Shown here one piece after another: positions 46,711 through 57,275 of a stretch of DNA of 64,000 bases. This DNA is from Hysterangium stoloniferum (taxonomy: Eukaryota > Basidiomycota > Agaricomycetes > Hysterangiales > Hysterangiaceae). Positions within the stretch are counted from its first letter, which is position 1. Every line of letters begins with the position of its first letter. Where the stretch lies: the NCBI GenBank assembly GCA_015178975.1, contig WHVD01000014.1:1-64000 (forward strand), read 5' to 3'. The notes beneath the pieces are model-generated. The model ran no database searches, was not told where the DNA came from, and saw nothing but the letters and a program-made list of their open reading frames with translations. A program made the translations under genes and the position numbers.

Positions 46711-47687
46711 GGAGGCCTAAATCACTGAATAAAGAAAAACTACTTTACTACTATCAACAGCACCAGCTCATAAGCTTATCTAATCATCCTAAGGACAAAA
46801 ATAGCCTTAGTCTGATTTACTAACTGCAAGCACCTACACTTGCAGCATTTGAACTCTTTCTCAGCAACTCTTGAACTTAGCTAATTCATCTAAGTTCCCT
46901 CAGCTTCCCGGAAAAGCTTTAGGCTTACTAATCACTTAAGTAAATCTAAATTCTCATTACTGAAATCCCTGCCCGTTTAGGTTATTCAAGAGCCCATTTT
47001 AACAGCACAGTTAATCGATCTTTAAACAAACGCTTGGATATTCGACTCTCGGACAATCTCTCTATTTATAAATTATTTAACAGCTTGTTAAATCTTTATA
47101 AATAGTAAACTAAAAGGCTACAAGAAAGCGAAGGCTTACGACAAGTTTCCGCCAACTTATTGCGCATACATTCAGCTCCCGAACCTTTATTCTCAAAGAG
47201 AACTTAACTTTCGTAGAGCACGTCACTACAAGTTCATCTGAATTTGTCAAGAGACCAAACAAATATTGACTTTAGTTGTTTAAGCTTAATAGCGCAGCTA
47301 ATTAATCTATCAGTATTTAAATTACTGGACCTTTATTTGTTTATTTCTTGAATCCCTTGCCGTGTCAACGCTTGTTAATTATTTGAGAGAGTAAATAGCC
47401 GGATACCTTACAAAATTGGTGGACGTTCTGGGAAATCTTGCTTTCAATCTATCGTTGCAGCAATCTTTCAGTAATTCACTTATATTCTGGATCAAGGCTT
47501 TCATCCCGAACAACAAGAAATTAAATCAAGGTTAAATCAAGTGACTACCAAGTTACAACAGCTTTCCTCGAATCAATACATTACTCCCTATATTCCTATA
47601 ACACCCATTCCTCCTTCGAATACACCTACTCTACTACCACCTCTTAGTATTCGATACACCTTCGGTAGGAGCCGCAACAATCCTATC

Positions 47688-50600
47688 ATGTCAAAAACAT
47701 CAAGTATACAACCCGAACGGGAGAGATCTATTTCTCCTAACAGACCCATTACCCCAAAAGCATTCCGCCATCTTAATGTCACCATTCCAGACAGTCCTGT
47801 CCTTAGCTTCTCTGGTACACCTCAAAAGCACCAACCGAGAAGTGACAGAGCAAGACCAGGTGATCTTACCCATCTCTATCCCAGCACAATCCAATTGAGG
47901 AGGTTGTATGAGCCTTCATTTGAGGATAAGGCTAGAAGAGATGTTATTCTAAAGATTGGTACTAAATATATTCCAAAAGAAGATAGGCTTCCTTCAATGC
48001 CTTTGCCAATTCCTGCAGAAAGGGTGGCAACCCATGCTCTCTATTTGATGAAGGACTTGTTAGTTGGAGTACCCAGTGAAGAGAATAGGAATTTACCTGC
48101 AGATCAGGCAGGCTATTACATTGACCCTGGCTGCTATGAGATACTGTCTGATATACTCCTTGAACATATTCAGACAGCTTCTCCACTATTAGAAGCCAAG
48201 GGCTTACCTATTCCAAATGTTCCTATCTGGGGACCAAATAATGATCCTCGTGAAGCTTGGGGCCAGGGTGATTTTGAAGTCATCTCAGTCCTTTACCGTG
48301 AGGAAGTGGAGAATACACTTGCCTATCTATATTCACATGATTCTCTGATGCCTATGGGAACGACTCAAGCACCACAGCCTGTGGCTTCCTCCCCCAGGAT
48401 CAGATCTGAGGGGATTAGGCAAACACCCTCTCCATTACCAACCAGTGACCAACCTTTAGAAATCATTCACTCAACTCCGAAGCAGCTCACAAGCGAAATT
48501 AGATTTGAATTGCCACCTCCAGAGGCACCTTCAAATCACAAAAGTCAAGCTGCACAAGGAGATGAAGTTGATTCTAATATTATACAGCATGAAACCAAGC
48601 GAAGTGTACCCTTGTTTGAAGAACATGGATTTCAAGATGCTAAAAAGAAGGCATCTGAAGAACTATTCAGTCCACATTCAAGTATCACTTCACCATACAA
48701 TGACTTGCCTGCATATATGTCAGAATCTAGGAGACTATCAGAGCTACTTCAAGATCCTCAAGAAAGAAGGACTATGGAGAAGAGGAGTTCATTGCCTCAT
48801 ACTCAAGTAGCTTCGGGAGATCCTCCTTACGAACCTCCTAAAGAGCCCCCTGATCGAAACAACAGTGGACATCATTTCCCTCATGACCCTGACAGAGATA
48901 GACGTACTTCATATCGGAGACCAATCAGGCCAAGTTTCTTTGAAAATCGAAATCTCCCTTATGGAGGAGGTCCTCCAGGTGGTGGAGATGATGACCCCTA
49001 TGATCCAGGTGGTCCTAAAGACTTCAATAATCTGAACCGTGGAAAAGGCAAGCCACTTGACTCTACAAACTCTAAAGGCATTCAAGAAGCACATTTCGAC
49101 TTGAAACTGAAACCCGAAATCATTCCTAAGTGGGATGGTGATCCTGATACATTGTCAAAATGGATTTTCAAGATCAATAACTTGTCGGAACAAAGTAACT
49201 ACATTTTCAAGCAACTAGGACAACTAGTACCTTTAAGACTTGAGAAGGATGCAGACTTATGGTTCTGGTCATTGCCCACCGATTATCGTCGTGAAATTAC
49301 AGCTTCTTGGAGTACTTTGAGACGAGCCATTTGTGTGTATTACATGAACCGGTCCTGGCTTGATCGTCAAAAGGGCCGAGCCAACAAAGCAAGCTACCGA
49401 GAATCAGGTCATTCAAGCGAATCACCAACGACTTACTTCATACGCAAATCAGAGCTCTTGAGTATGGTCTATCGATTATCAGACTCTGAAATGATGATGG
49501 AAGTAATGAATGGTGCACCTGAATTTTGGTCTACAATTTTGGATACACATCGATGTAGAACCTTGCGTGAGTTTGCTACTGCCATCAAACATCATGAACA
49601 AGCACTTCAACACTCTCCTTTCGGATCACAGGACTCTTCAATTGAAAGGCGCCTGAAGCAAGTTGAACAGTCAATTCGCCAATCAAAGGGTCCTTCTTCA
49701 AATCGTAATCAATTCCGGTTTGCAAGGTCGAACTTAATAGGTTGGAGTCCCAATATTGGAAAACCTCAGTTCCCAAGGGATGACTCTATTGTCTCTAAGG
49801 GGAATACTCCGGAATCCAAGAAGGCTAGGCCCTGTCGACACTGTGGCAGTCCAAAGCACTGGGACTATGACTGCAAGTACTCTCGAAAGGGAACGAAAAA
49901 TGTTAGGGCCAATTTTGCTAGCCAAACTGATGAAGATGTTCAAGCTCAATCAGAATACGATGAACTGTACTACAATTGTTCCTCAGAGGATGAAGACTCC
50001 CATCAGTCAATACAGGAATCCTCAGAGTCAGGGAATTTGATCAACCTTGATTCTGACTCCTCCGATTCAAATACTTGTGAAGCTTTCAATGTATGCAGAG
50101 CTGTTAATCTGGATTCAAGTCCGAACAGCCAGTCTTTAGAACCTCAGTCTATACAGAGGGGATTAGAGATTGAACACTCATTTCCTAACAACACTCCTAT
50201 ACATCAAAAGGCTTCTGAGCAAAAGCTTCAACGCAAAATGCTTAATGGAATCTTCAATGTCAAAAACTATATTATAAAACTGGCTAATTCAACGAAGAAA
50301 GAAATCTGTTCCTTACCCAAACTAATGGCCAGGCCTCCTGGATGTGCATTCCTTGGAGCACAAGCCACTTCGGCCAAAGGATGGCTAGGATGTTATGGCC
50401 AGAATCCAACTAAGATCATTGTAGACTCGGGTGCAGACATTTCATTGATATCACACTCTACCTTATCTCGACTTGATAATCCTCCAAAGATTAAGAATGG
50501 ACAGAGAGTCAATCTGATTCAAGTAACTGGAGCATCAACTATATCGGGATTCGTTTCATTGCCCGTCTACTTTGACACAGATGAGGGACCAGTGGAGTTA

Positions 50601-53600
50601 GTCATTGAGGCTTATGTAGTCAAAGGAATGACTACTCCTTTTATCATTGGAAATGACTTTGCAGATCAGTATGCAATCTCAGTCATCCGAGGAGAAGAGG
50701 GTTCAACTTTGAATTTTGGTTCAAGTGGAAGATCTATCAAAGTCGAAAACTCTATTGGGCCAATGTTGCAGGATGAAAAGGGTCAAGCATTTCAAGTTAA
50801 AGTAACTCCCAAGCTTTCAGACCTGACTGCAAAATTCAAGGCCCATCGAAAGAACAAACGAGTCAAGAAGACACTTCAAAACAGAGAAACTGATAATTCT
50901 GTGCGATCTGTCATTGGTATTACTATATCTCCAGAGTCAATCAGTGCAGTTCCTGTGTCACTGACCTTTCCCGAGAAGTCAGACATAGCATATATTGAGA
51001 AGATTATCTTATCCAATCGAGGTGATCAAGACTTTTATGCAGCACCCGATTCTATCATCACTCGGAAGAATCCACACTTATATGTTTCGAACTTTTCGAG
51101 TTTTCCAGTGCATATACATGAAGGTCAAATACTAGGCTATTCACATAATCCTGAATCTTGGTTGGATAGTCATGAGCATTTAAGTGAAGAACAACTTAAC
51201 AACTTAAGTGCTCATGCCTATCTAGTTAAGAGTATTGCCAATCAACTCTTGAATCCTAAATACAACTCAATTGACGAACCAAATGTTGAAGGAGAATCAG
51301 AAGGTGGGCCCAAAACTGCAGAACCACCCCCTGAAGACATTAGCTCCAATAAGTTCTTTGAAGAGATAGACATTAGCAAGGACTTATCTCTGGAGCAAAA
51401 GAAGCAGTTAAAGTCAACACTTTGGAATAATCGTCTTGCATTTGGATTAGATGGAAGACTTGGACATTATCCTGCAAAGGTGGAAATCAATTTACGAGAA
51501 GGAGCTAGAGAAATATCAATGCCTCCATTCTTTGCTTCACCCAAGAGCAGAGGAGTTATAGATGAACAGATGGACAAGTGGATTAAGCTGAAAGTAATCG
51601 AACCTTCTCAGAGTCCATGGGGTGCTCCAGCATTCATAACATATCGTCAGTCCAAGCCTAGAATGGTTATAGACTATCGTCAACTCAATGCACAAGTCAT
51701 CCCGGATGAATTTCCATTACCACGTCAAGATGATATTCTGCAAGCATTATCTGGATCACAATGGCTATCAACTCTGGATGCACTAGCAGGTTTTACACAG
51801 TTAGAAATGGCATCTAGAGATAAGGAGAAGACAGCCTTCAGGACACATCGAGGTCTTTATCAATTCTTAAGGATGCCATTTGGATTTCGCAATGGACCAG
51901 CTGTGTTTCAAAGAGTCATGCAAAATGTTTTGGCACCCTTCTTATGGATATTCACCTTGGTTTATATTGATGACATTGTAATCTTTTCAAAGACCTTTGA
52001 AGATCATTTAAACCATGTTGAATTGGTGCTTCAAGCAATCATAACCTCCAAGATTACCCTATCTCCTTCAAAGTGTCATTTTGGCTATCAGTCACTCAAG
52101 TTATTAGGGCAAAAGGTCTCAAGACTTGGTCTCTCCACTCACAAAGAAAAGGTTGATGCTATCTTACAACTGGATGAACCTAGAAATGTTCATGAGCTTC
52201 AAACATTCTTGGGAATGATGGTTTACTTCTCTGCATATATTCCATTCTATGCTTGGATAGTGAACCCATTATTTTCATTACTCAAGAAAAATGTAACATG
52301 GACATGGGGAAATGCTCAGCAGAATGCCTTTGAATTAGCAAAAAAGGCACTCACCAATTCTCCAGTTAGGGCCTATGCAATCAGAAGTCTTGGTTATCGA
52401 CTGTACTCCGATGCTTGTGACATAGGGATAGCAGCAATTCTTCAACAAGTTCAACCAATCAAGATTAGAGATTTGGAAGGGACCAAAACTTATGATAAAT
52501 TGAGGAAAGCTTATGACAACAACGAAGAAATTCCTCAATTGGTCATTGCTATATCTAAGGAAGAAGAGAACTTACCGAGCAATGGATCGTGGGCTGAAGA
52601 ATTTGAAGAAACTATTGTTCATGTGGAAAGAGTCATTGCTTATTGGTCAAGAACATTAAAATCTGCCGAAAGGAATTATTCACCCACAGAACGAGAAGCC
52701 TTGGCATTAAAAGAAGGCTTGGTCAAATTCCAATCATACCTAGAAGGTGAAAAGATTTGGGCAATTACAGATCATGCAGCATTAACTTGGAGCAAGACCT
52801 TTCAAAATATCAATAGGAGATTACTCACTTGGGGAACAATATTTGCAGCATATCCTGAACTTAAGGTTATTCATCGTGCTGGACGAGTACACTCAAATGT
52901 AGATCCCATATCAAGATTAAGAAGACGTTGGCCTCGAGAAGATGGTCCTATCACTGATCAGACTAGATCTGTAAGCTTAGCAGATCAAGAGAACGACCCA
53001 TTGGCTAAGTTCTATGAAGAATTAATGCCCGAGTTTGAAGCAGATTTGCTAAATCTTGGAAGAGAAGTTCTAGAGGAAGACTATAAGGCACCCGACCGAT
53101 CAGTCAACTTGGGAATTATTATGCAGAATCCTAATCTCGGAATCATGAGTTCATCTTATGCAAGTGCTCATGGTTACAGCATACTCATTGGAGCCGATCC
53201 AAATGAAATTCAAGAATTCATTCTGGGTTACCAAGAAGATCCTCACTTCACTACAGTCCTGAACACTTTGAAGACTGAAGAGAACTGGAGTAATCCTCGG
53301 TTCCCTCAGTATTCCTTAGGAAATGAAGGATTAATTTTCTTTGAAGATTCTCAAGGAAATCTAAGACTTTGTGTCCCAGGTTCTAAACGTCCTGATATTA
53401 TGTCACAAATGCATGATGATTTGACTAATGGTGCTCATGCTGGATATCACAAGACTTATAACCGGATTGCCAGTGGATATTATTGGCCCAGAATGTCCAG
53501 GGAGATCCTTCAATTTGTTAATACTTGTGATATTTGCCAAAAATCAAAGACAAGAAAACATGCACCATATGGTCTCCTTCAGCCTATTCCAATCCCATCA

Positions 53601-54773
53601 CAGCCGTTCGAAGTCATTACAATGGACTTTATTCCAGAACTACCTACAAGTGATGGATTTGACAACATTCTTGTTGTGGTGGACAAACTGACAAAGTATG
53701 CAATATTTATTCCTTGTCATACTACAGATAAAGAAGAAGAAATCGGGAGACTAGTCTTTCAATACATTATCTCACAGTATGGATTGCCTCGACAAATAAT
53801 ATCCGACCGTGATCGCAAATGGACTGGGAGATTTTGGGAATCACTCTGCAAGCAGATGAAAATAAAAAGAGGACTCACCACAGCCTACCATCCTCAAGCA
53901 GATGGACAAACTGAAATAATGAATCAAACCTTGGAAGTTGGTCTTCGTGCCTATATTGGACCAGAAAGGAATGATTGGATATCCCTCTTAAACGGATTCG
54001 CATTGTCCTATAATACAAGCATTCATGCCGTATCAGGATTCACTCCAGCATTCTTATTATTTGGATATACACCACTCACGAAGTCAAGTTTTTTATCTCC
54101 GGAATCAGATAAGGTGGACCGGCCTAATAGTTCACCAGAAATGACAGAATCGAATTTCAAGGGATGGAGCGATCAGGCCGACTCGATGGTAGAACAATTT
54201 CGGACGAATCGAGATAGAGCCAAGGATGCTTTACTTCTGGGACAAATGTTTCAGAAAAGGTATTACAATCAAGGGCGACTTACCCTTGAATTTCAAGTAG
54301 GCGATTTAGTCGTCTTAAATCCGCATTCGCTAGTGCTTTTAAAAGAAATGAAGGGGCGAGGACAGAAATTCCTAATGAGATACGAAGGACCGTTCGAAAT
54401 TCTAGAAAAAATCAGTGCAGTAGCGTATCGCCTGAGAATGCCAGCGTCGTATGGGACTCACCCTGTCTTAAATATCGCACATCTAGAGCCTTACAAAGAG
54501 TCCCCTGAAAGATTCGGATTTCGACCCAAGAGAAATTTCAATCGTGCCGATTTTGAAGAACTCCCCGAATACGAAGTCGAAGCTATTGTGGATCAAAAAT
54601 GGTCACGAGCACGCAATGGGAGACGTAATGTTCTCTACAGAGTACGATTTAAAGATTATTCATCGAATTTCGATGAATGGCTTACAAGAAGAGACTTGAA
54701 GAATGCTCCAGCAATCCTTCGAGATTGGGAGATCCAAACGCGGAACACGAAAACCCGATCTGAGTCATATTGA
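47688..54773 (+). CDS. G2 Gag-Pol polyprotein, one continuous frame
   Basis: A single open frame of about 2361 codons from the first ATG (47688), with gag and pol in one frame. The N-terminal gag is Pro/Ser-rich with a helical capsid-like region at about 49130-49650. The zinc knuckle CRHCGSPKHWDYDC is near 49830. Protease follows (IIVDSGADISLIS, near 50410). RT has VIDYRQLN, MPFGFRNGPAVFQ and VYIDDIVIF near 51960. RNase H has the DACDIGIA and TDHAALTW blocks (52400-52790). Integrase has the HHCC finger (CDICQKSK, near 53530) and core blocks (MDFI, SDRDRKWTG, YHPQADGQTE, 53620-53910). A chromodomain (EYEVEAIVDQK ... RVRFKDYSSNFDEWL) is at 54560-54690. This is the order of Ty3/Gypsy chromoviruses. 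The protein would assemble a particle, copy the RNA and integrate the DNA. Confidence 0.93.
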   Translation: MSKTSSIQPERERSISPNRPITPKAFRHLNVTIPDSPVLSFSGTPQKHQPRSDRARPGDLTHLYPSTIQLRRLYEPSFEDKARRDVILKIGTKYIPKEDRLPSMPLPIPAERVATHALYLMKDLLVGVPSEENRNLPADQAGYYIDPGCYEILSDILLEHIQTASPLLEAKGLPIPNVPIWGPNNDPREAWGQGDFEVISVLYREEVENTLAYLYSHDSLMPMGTTQAPQPVASSPRIRSEGIRQTPSPLPTSDQPLEIIHSTPKQLTSEIRFELPPPEAPSNHKSQAAQGDEVDSNIIQHETKRSVPLFEEHGFQDAKKKASEELFSPHSSITSPYNDLPAYMSESRRLSELLQDPQERRTMEKRSSLPHTQVASGDPPYEPPKEPPDRNNSGHHFPHDPDRDRRTSYRRPIRPSFFENRNLPYGGGPPGGGDDDPYDPGGPKDFNNLNRGKGKPLDSTNSKGIQEAHFDLKLKPEIIPKWDGDPDTLSKWIFKINNLSEQSNYIFKQLGQLVPLRLEKDADLWFWSLPTDYRREITASWSTLRRAICVYYMNRSWLDRQKGRANKASYRESGHSSESPTTYFIRKSELLSMVYRLSDSEMMMEVMNGAPEFWSTILDTHRCRTLREFATAIKHHEQALQHSPFGSQDSSIERRLKQVEQSIRQSKGPSSNRNQFRFARSNLIGWSPNIGKPQFPRDDSIVSKGNTPESKKARPCRHCGSPKHWDYDCKYSRKGTKNVRANFASQTDEDVQAQSEYDELYYNCSSEDEDSHQSIQESSESGNLINLDSDSSDSNTCEAFNVCRAVNLDSSPNSQSLEPQSIQRGLEIEHSFPNNTPIHQKASEQKLQRKMLNGIFNVKNYIIKLANSTKKEICSLPKLMARPPGCAFLGAQATSAKGWLGCYGQNPTKIIVDSGADISLISHSTLSRLDNPPKIKNGQRVNLIQVTGASTISGFVSLPVYFDTDEGPVELVIEAYVVKGMTTPFIIGNDFADQYAISVIRGEEGSTLNFGSSGRSIKVENSIGPMLQDEKGQAFQVKVTPKLSDLTAKFKAHRKNKRVKKTLQNRETDNSVRSVIGITISPESISAVPVSLTFPEKSDIAYIEKIILSNRGDQDFYAAPDSIITRKNPHLYVSNFSSFPVHIHEGQILGYSHNPESWLDSHEHLSEEQLNNLSAHAYLVKSIANQLLNPKYNSIDEPNVEGESEGGPKTAEPPPEDISSNKFFEEIDISKDLSLEQKKQLKSTLWNNRLAFGLDGRLGHYPAKVEINLREGAREISMPPFFASPKSRGVIDEQMDKWIKLKVIEPSQSPWGAPAFITYRQSKPRMVIDYRQLNAQVIPDEFPLPRQDDILQALSGSQWLSTLDALAGFTQLEMASRDKEKTAFRTHRGLYQFLRMPFGFRNGPAVFQRVMQNVLAPFLWIFTLVYIDDIVIFSKTFEDHLNHVELVLQAIITSKITLSPSKCHFGYQSLKLLGQKVSRLGLSTHKEKVDAILQLDEPRNVHELQTFLGMMVYFSAYIPFYAWIVNPLFSLLKKNVTWTWGNAQQNAFELAKKALTNSPVRAYAIRSLGYRLYSDACDIGIAAILQQVQPIKIRDLEGTKTYDKLRKAYDNNEEIPQLVIAISKEEENLPSNGSWAEEFEETIVHVERVIAYWSRTLKSAERNYSPTEREALALKEGLVKFQSYLEGEKIWAITDHAALTWSKTFQNINRRLLTWGTIFAAYPELKVIHRAGRVHSNVDPISRLRRRWPREDGPITDQTRSVSLADQENDPLAKFYEELMPEFEADLLNLGREVLEEDYKAPDRSVNLGIIMQNPNLGIMSSSYASAHGYSILIGADPNEIQEFILGYQEDPHFTTVLNTLKTEENWSNPRFPQYSLGNEGLIFFEDSQGNLRLCVPGSKRPDIMSQMHDDLTNGAHAGYHKTYNRIASGYYWPRMSREILQFVNTCDICQKSKTRKHAPYGLLQPIPIPSQPFEVITMDFIPELPTSDGFDNILVVVDKLTKYAIFIPCHTTDKEEEIGRLVFQYIISQYGLPRQIISDRDRKWTGRFWESLCKQMKIKRGLTTAYHPQADGQTEIMNQTLEVGLRAYIGPERNDWISLLNGFALSYNTSIHAVSGFTPAFLLFGYTPLTKSSFLSPESDKVDRPNSSPEMTESNFKGWSDQADSMVEQFRTNRDRAKDALLLGQMFQKRYYNQGRLTLEFQVGDLVVLNPHSLVLLKEMKGRGQKFLMRYEGPFEILEKISAVAYRLRMPASYGTHPVLNIAHLEPYKESPERFGFRPKRNFNRADFEELPEYEVEAIVDQKWSRARNGRRNVLYRVRFKDYSSNFDEWLTRRDLKNAPAILRDWEIQTRNTKTRSESY

Positions 54774-54941
54774 AATCTCAGATGCCAATCCATTCACCTA
54801 GGATGGGTAGGTTTGAGACCTATGCTTGGACGAGTTTCCCGTATATGTATTTGTACGAAAAGAAAAGAACGCTATTCACTAAAAACATTATCACTACGAC
54901 AATTCTTCTCAGAAAACCAAAACCGAACGAAACAACTTACT

Positions 54942-55910
54942 ATGGATCTCCCCCCTATAACTGAACTCGATTACGCTCTTAGCATCGTTGATGGCAAACC
55001 CTGTCAGAACGATGTGATAGTTTCTCACACCTTGTATCCAACTCACAAACCACTTCAATACCGATTAAACGAGAAAGATTGGACTTCGATTGAGTACGAC
55101 GGCATCAAAGTTTATCGAATTCGAGATTCCCTTGCAAACTCTGTATGGGAATACCATTTGGTGAACGTCAAAATGACCTGTATTGCCGCCCATAATTATA
55201 GTCCTATCTTGTCGAATGCGAAAATCTCTTACTATATTCCGGACGAAAAATTTGAAGAACTTGGAATGACGTCAGCACCCTTCGGGAGCTACCAAGATCT
55301 TATTACGAACCCACTGACCATAACGGGCTCTCGAACCTTTGTGGCCCATTGGTTCGATAGTAAGCGTATTGACGTTATAATCTGTTTTTCGCCACGTTTT
55401 GACTTTAATCCAGTTTATCAAAAAAATGGATTAAAATTAGAGGCGTGGATGGAGAAAGCTAGAGCCAGAAGTGCAAGAATCGGACGAGAATGCTCGTGGA
55501 GCTGGCCGGATGACCCTACGCCTCCCCTTCCATATGCATTGCGCGAAGGGTGGAATTTAGAAGAACAGGTAGACGCGGAGCTTTGGACATTTAATGATAT
55601 GTGGGGAATGAGAGCTCCAAAGATTTTTACTCGTGGTGGCGGGCATCTTGCCATCATGAATCGAGCTCTCAGACGGGTATTTCAGATCCTCAACGGATCG
55701 AATAACGACACTATTACTGGCGATACTCTGCTCACGGTTCAAGACGGAGATCCCAGATTGCGCACTCACGATCATAACCTCACGTCGTCTTCCCAATCAA
55801 CATCTTCCGACTCTAACATTTCTTCCAACTTTTCTCCGCCCAGTAATGTTGCGACGGCTTCTTCTTCGATGATCGACATGGAAGAAGAAAAGCCTGACTA
55901 CGATTACTGA
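54942..55910 (+). CDS. G2 3' accessory ORF, unknown function
   Basis: An ORF of 322 codons from ATG 54942 (MDLPPITELDYALSIVDGKP) to 55910, between the chromodomain end and the polypurine tract. It has a globular-looking, aromatic-rich body (DWTSIEYDGIKVYRIRDS, FVAHWFDSKRIDVIICFSP, ECSWSWPDDPTPPLPYALRE, FNDMWGMRAPKIF) and a Ser/Asn-rich acidic tail (DMEEEKPDYDY). No signal peptide, membrane segment or known domain was recognised, so it is not an obvious envelope. An upstream in-frame extension to 54813 exists but starts from a non-ATG or weaker context. It differs completely from the G1 3' ORF. Being intact in a young element suggests it matters to the element. Confidence 0.7.
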   Translation: MDLPPITELDYALSIVDGKPCQNDVIVSHTLYPTHKPLQYRLNEKDWTSIEYDGIKVYRIRDSLANSVWEYHLVNVKMTCIAAHNYSPILSNAKISYYIPDEKFEELGMTSAPFGSYQDLITNPLTITGSRTFVAHWFDSKRIDVIICFSPRFDFNPVYQKNGLKLEAWMEKARARSARIGRECSWSWPDDPTPPLPYALREGWNLEEQVDAELWTFNDMWGMRAPKIFTRGGGHLAIMNRALRRVFQILNGSNNDTITGDTLLTVQDGDPRLRTHDHNLTSSSQSTSSDSNISSNFSPPSNVATASSSMIDMEEEKPDYDY

Positions 55911-55972
55911 ATCGTTCATGTATTTTAGAATAAGTATTAAATTCTCGGAAAGCGATTGAGTATAACTCAGTC

Positions 55973-55988
55973 AAAAGGAAGAGGGGAT
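55973..55988 (+). promoter_or_regulatory. Polypurine tract of G2
   Basis: A purine run (AAAAGGAAGAGGGGA) immediately before the 3' LTR is the expected plus-strand primer site. Confidence 0.7.
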
Positions 55989-55990
55989 TT

Positions 55991-57275
55991 TGTGATGTAT
56001 CTAGTATATATTCACGAATTTTCCCTTAATTTTCCAGAATTTATTTCAATTTATTTTATTCTATTTTATTTTATTTATTAATTCAAGAATTAGGCTATTT
56101 TCCTTTTAACTTCGAATACTCAAAGCTTCGAATGACATCATATTATGTAATCGAAGCCTAGAGCGGTCGAAATATAAGTATAATAAAGCCGGGTTATCTG
56201 ATTTCGAGAGACCGGGTTTTTATTATATTATATTAGTACATATATGCGCATTATTATCGCGCGATCACGTGACATCACGTGACGACGACGTCACGACGTG
56301 TTTACAAATCATCGCGAGTAGTTTTCGCAGCCGCCCGGCCGCGTTTATTTCCGTTTCGGCGCCACGGCTTATTTTGCTTCCACCCTCGGCCATCTCGGGT
56401 TTATTCTCTGACTCGACCGGTTCGGATCTTCGGTTCGGATCTTCGGTTCGGATCTTCGAGTCGGGTGATAGCTATGACATCATAGCGGAATTATAGAAAC
56501 TTTTAGAAGCTTCCAATAATTTCCTAATTAGTTATTTAGCTATTATTAAGCAAAAATCTCTACATGTATAAAAGGAGGCCTAAATCACTGAATAAAGAAA
56601 AACTACTTTACTACTATCAACAGCACCAGCTCATAAGCTTATCTAATCATCCTAAGGACAAAAATAGCCTTAGTCTGATTTACTAACTGCAAGCACCTAC
56701 ACTTGCAGCATTTGAACTCTTTCTCAGCAACTCTTGAACTTAGCTAATTCATCTAAGTTCCCTCAGCTTCCCGGAAAAGCTTTAGGCTTACTAATCACTT
56801 AAGTAAATCTAAATTCTCATTACTGAAATCCCTGCCCGTTTAGGTTATTCAAGAGCCCATTTTAACAGCACAGTTAATCGATCTTTAAACAAACGCTTGG
56901 ATATTCGACTCTCGGACAATCTCTCTATTTATAAATTATTTAACAGCTTGTTAAATCTTTATAAATAGTAAACTAAAAGGCTACAAGAAAGCGAAGGCTT
57001 ACGACAAGTTTCCGCCAACTTATTGCGCATACATTCAGCTCCCGAACCTTTATTCTCAAAGAGAACTTAACTTTCGTAGAGCACGTCACTACAAGTTCAT
57101 CTGAATTTGTCAAGAGACCAAACAAATATTGACTTTAGTTGTTTAAGCTTAATAGCGCAGCTAATTAATCTATCAGTATTTAAATTACTGGACCTTTATT
57201 TGTTTATTTCTTGAATCCCTTGCCGTGTCAACGCTTGTTAATTATTTGAGAGAGTAAATAGCCGGATACCTTACA
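55991..57275 (+). mobile_element. 3' LTR of G2 (family H, 1285 bp)
   Basis: The same sequence as the 5' LTR, apart from one additional 13-bp tandem unit near 56430-56455. Its end TTACA is followed by the GACAT target repeat. Confidence 0.95.

Larger units (their letters stand above)
46141..47412 (+). mobile_element. 5' LTR of G2 (family H, 1272 bp)
   Basis: From TGTGATGTATCTAG to GCCGGATACCTTACA. It has a 13-bp tandem unit (TTCGGTTCGGATC) near 46570-46600, a dense block of CACGTG and GACGTC motifs at 46417-46442, and a TATA box (TATAAAA, 46704-46710) about 285 bp before a CT-rich region. The long 3' part without coding content is probably transcribed leader. Confidence 0.93.
46141..57275 (+). 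mobile_element. Ty3/Gypsy element G2, looks whole and recent
   Basis: An 11.1-kb LTR retrotransposon with both LTRs (46141-47412 and 55991-57275), TG...CA ends and the perfect 5-bp target repeat GACAT (46136-46140 and 57276-57280). The LTRs look the same throughout except that the 3' one has one extra copy of a 13-bp tandem unit (1272 against 1285 bp). This indicates a very young insertion. Internally it holds a single long gag-pol frame, a separate downstream ORF of unknown function, and a polypurine tract. It is inserted in gag of G1 copy B. No break was noticed in its main frames, so it looks whole; activity is not shown. Confidence 0.95.

Noticed and set aside
54813-54941. Upstream extension of the G2 accessory ORF
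   Set aside because: The extension is Arg/Lys/Gln-rich and overlaps the likely untranslated spacer after gag-pol. The ATG at 54942 begins the protein-like part.
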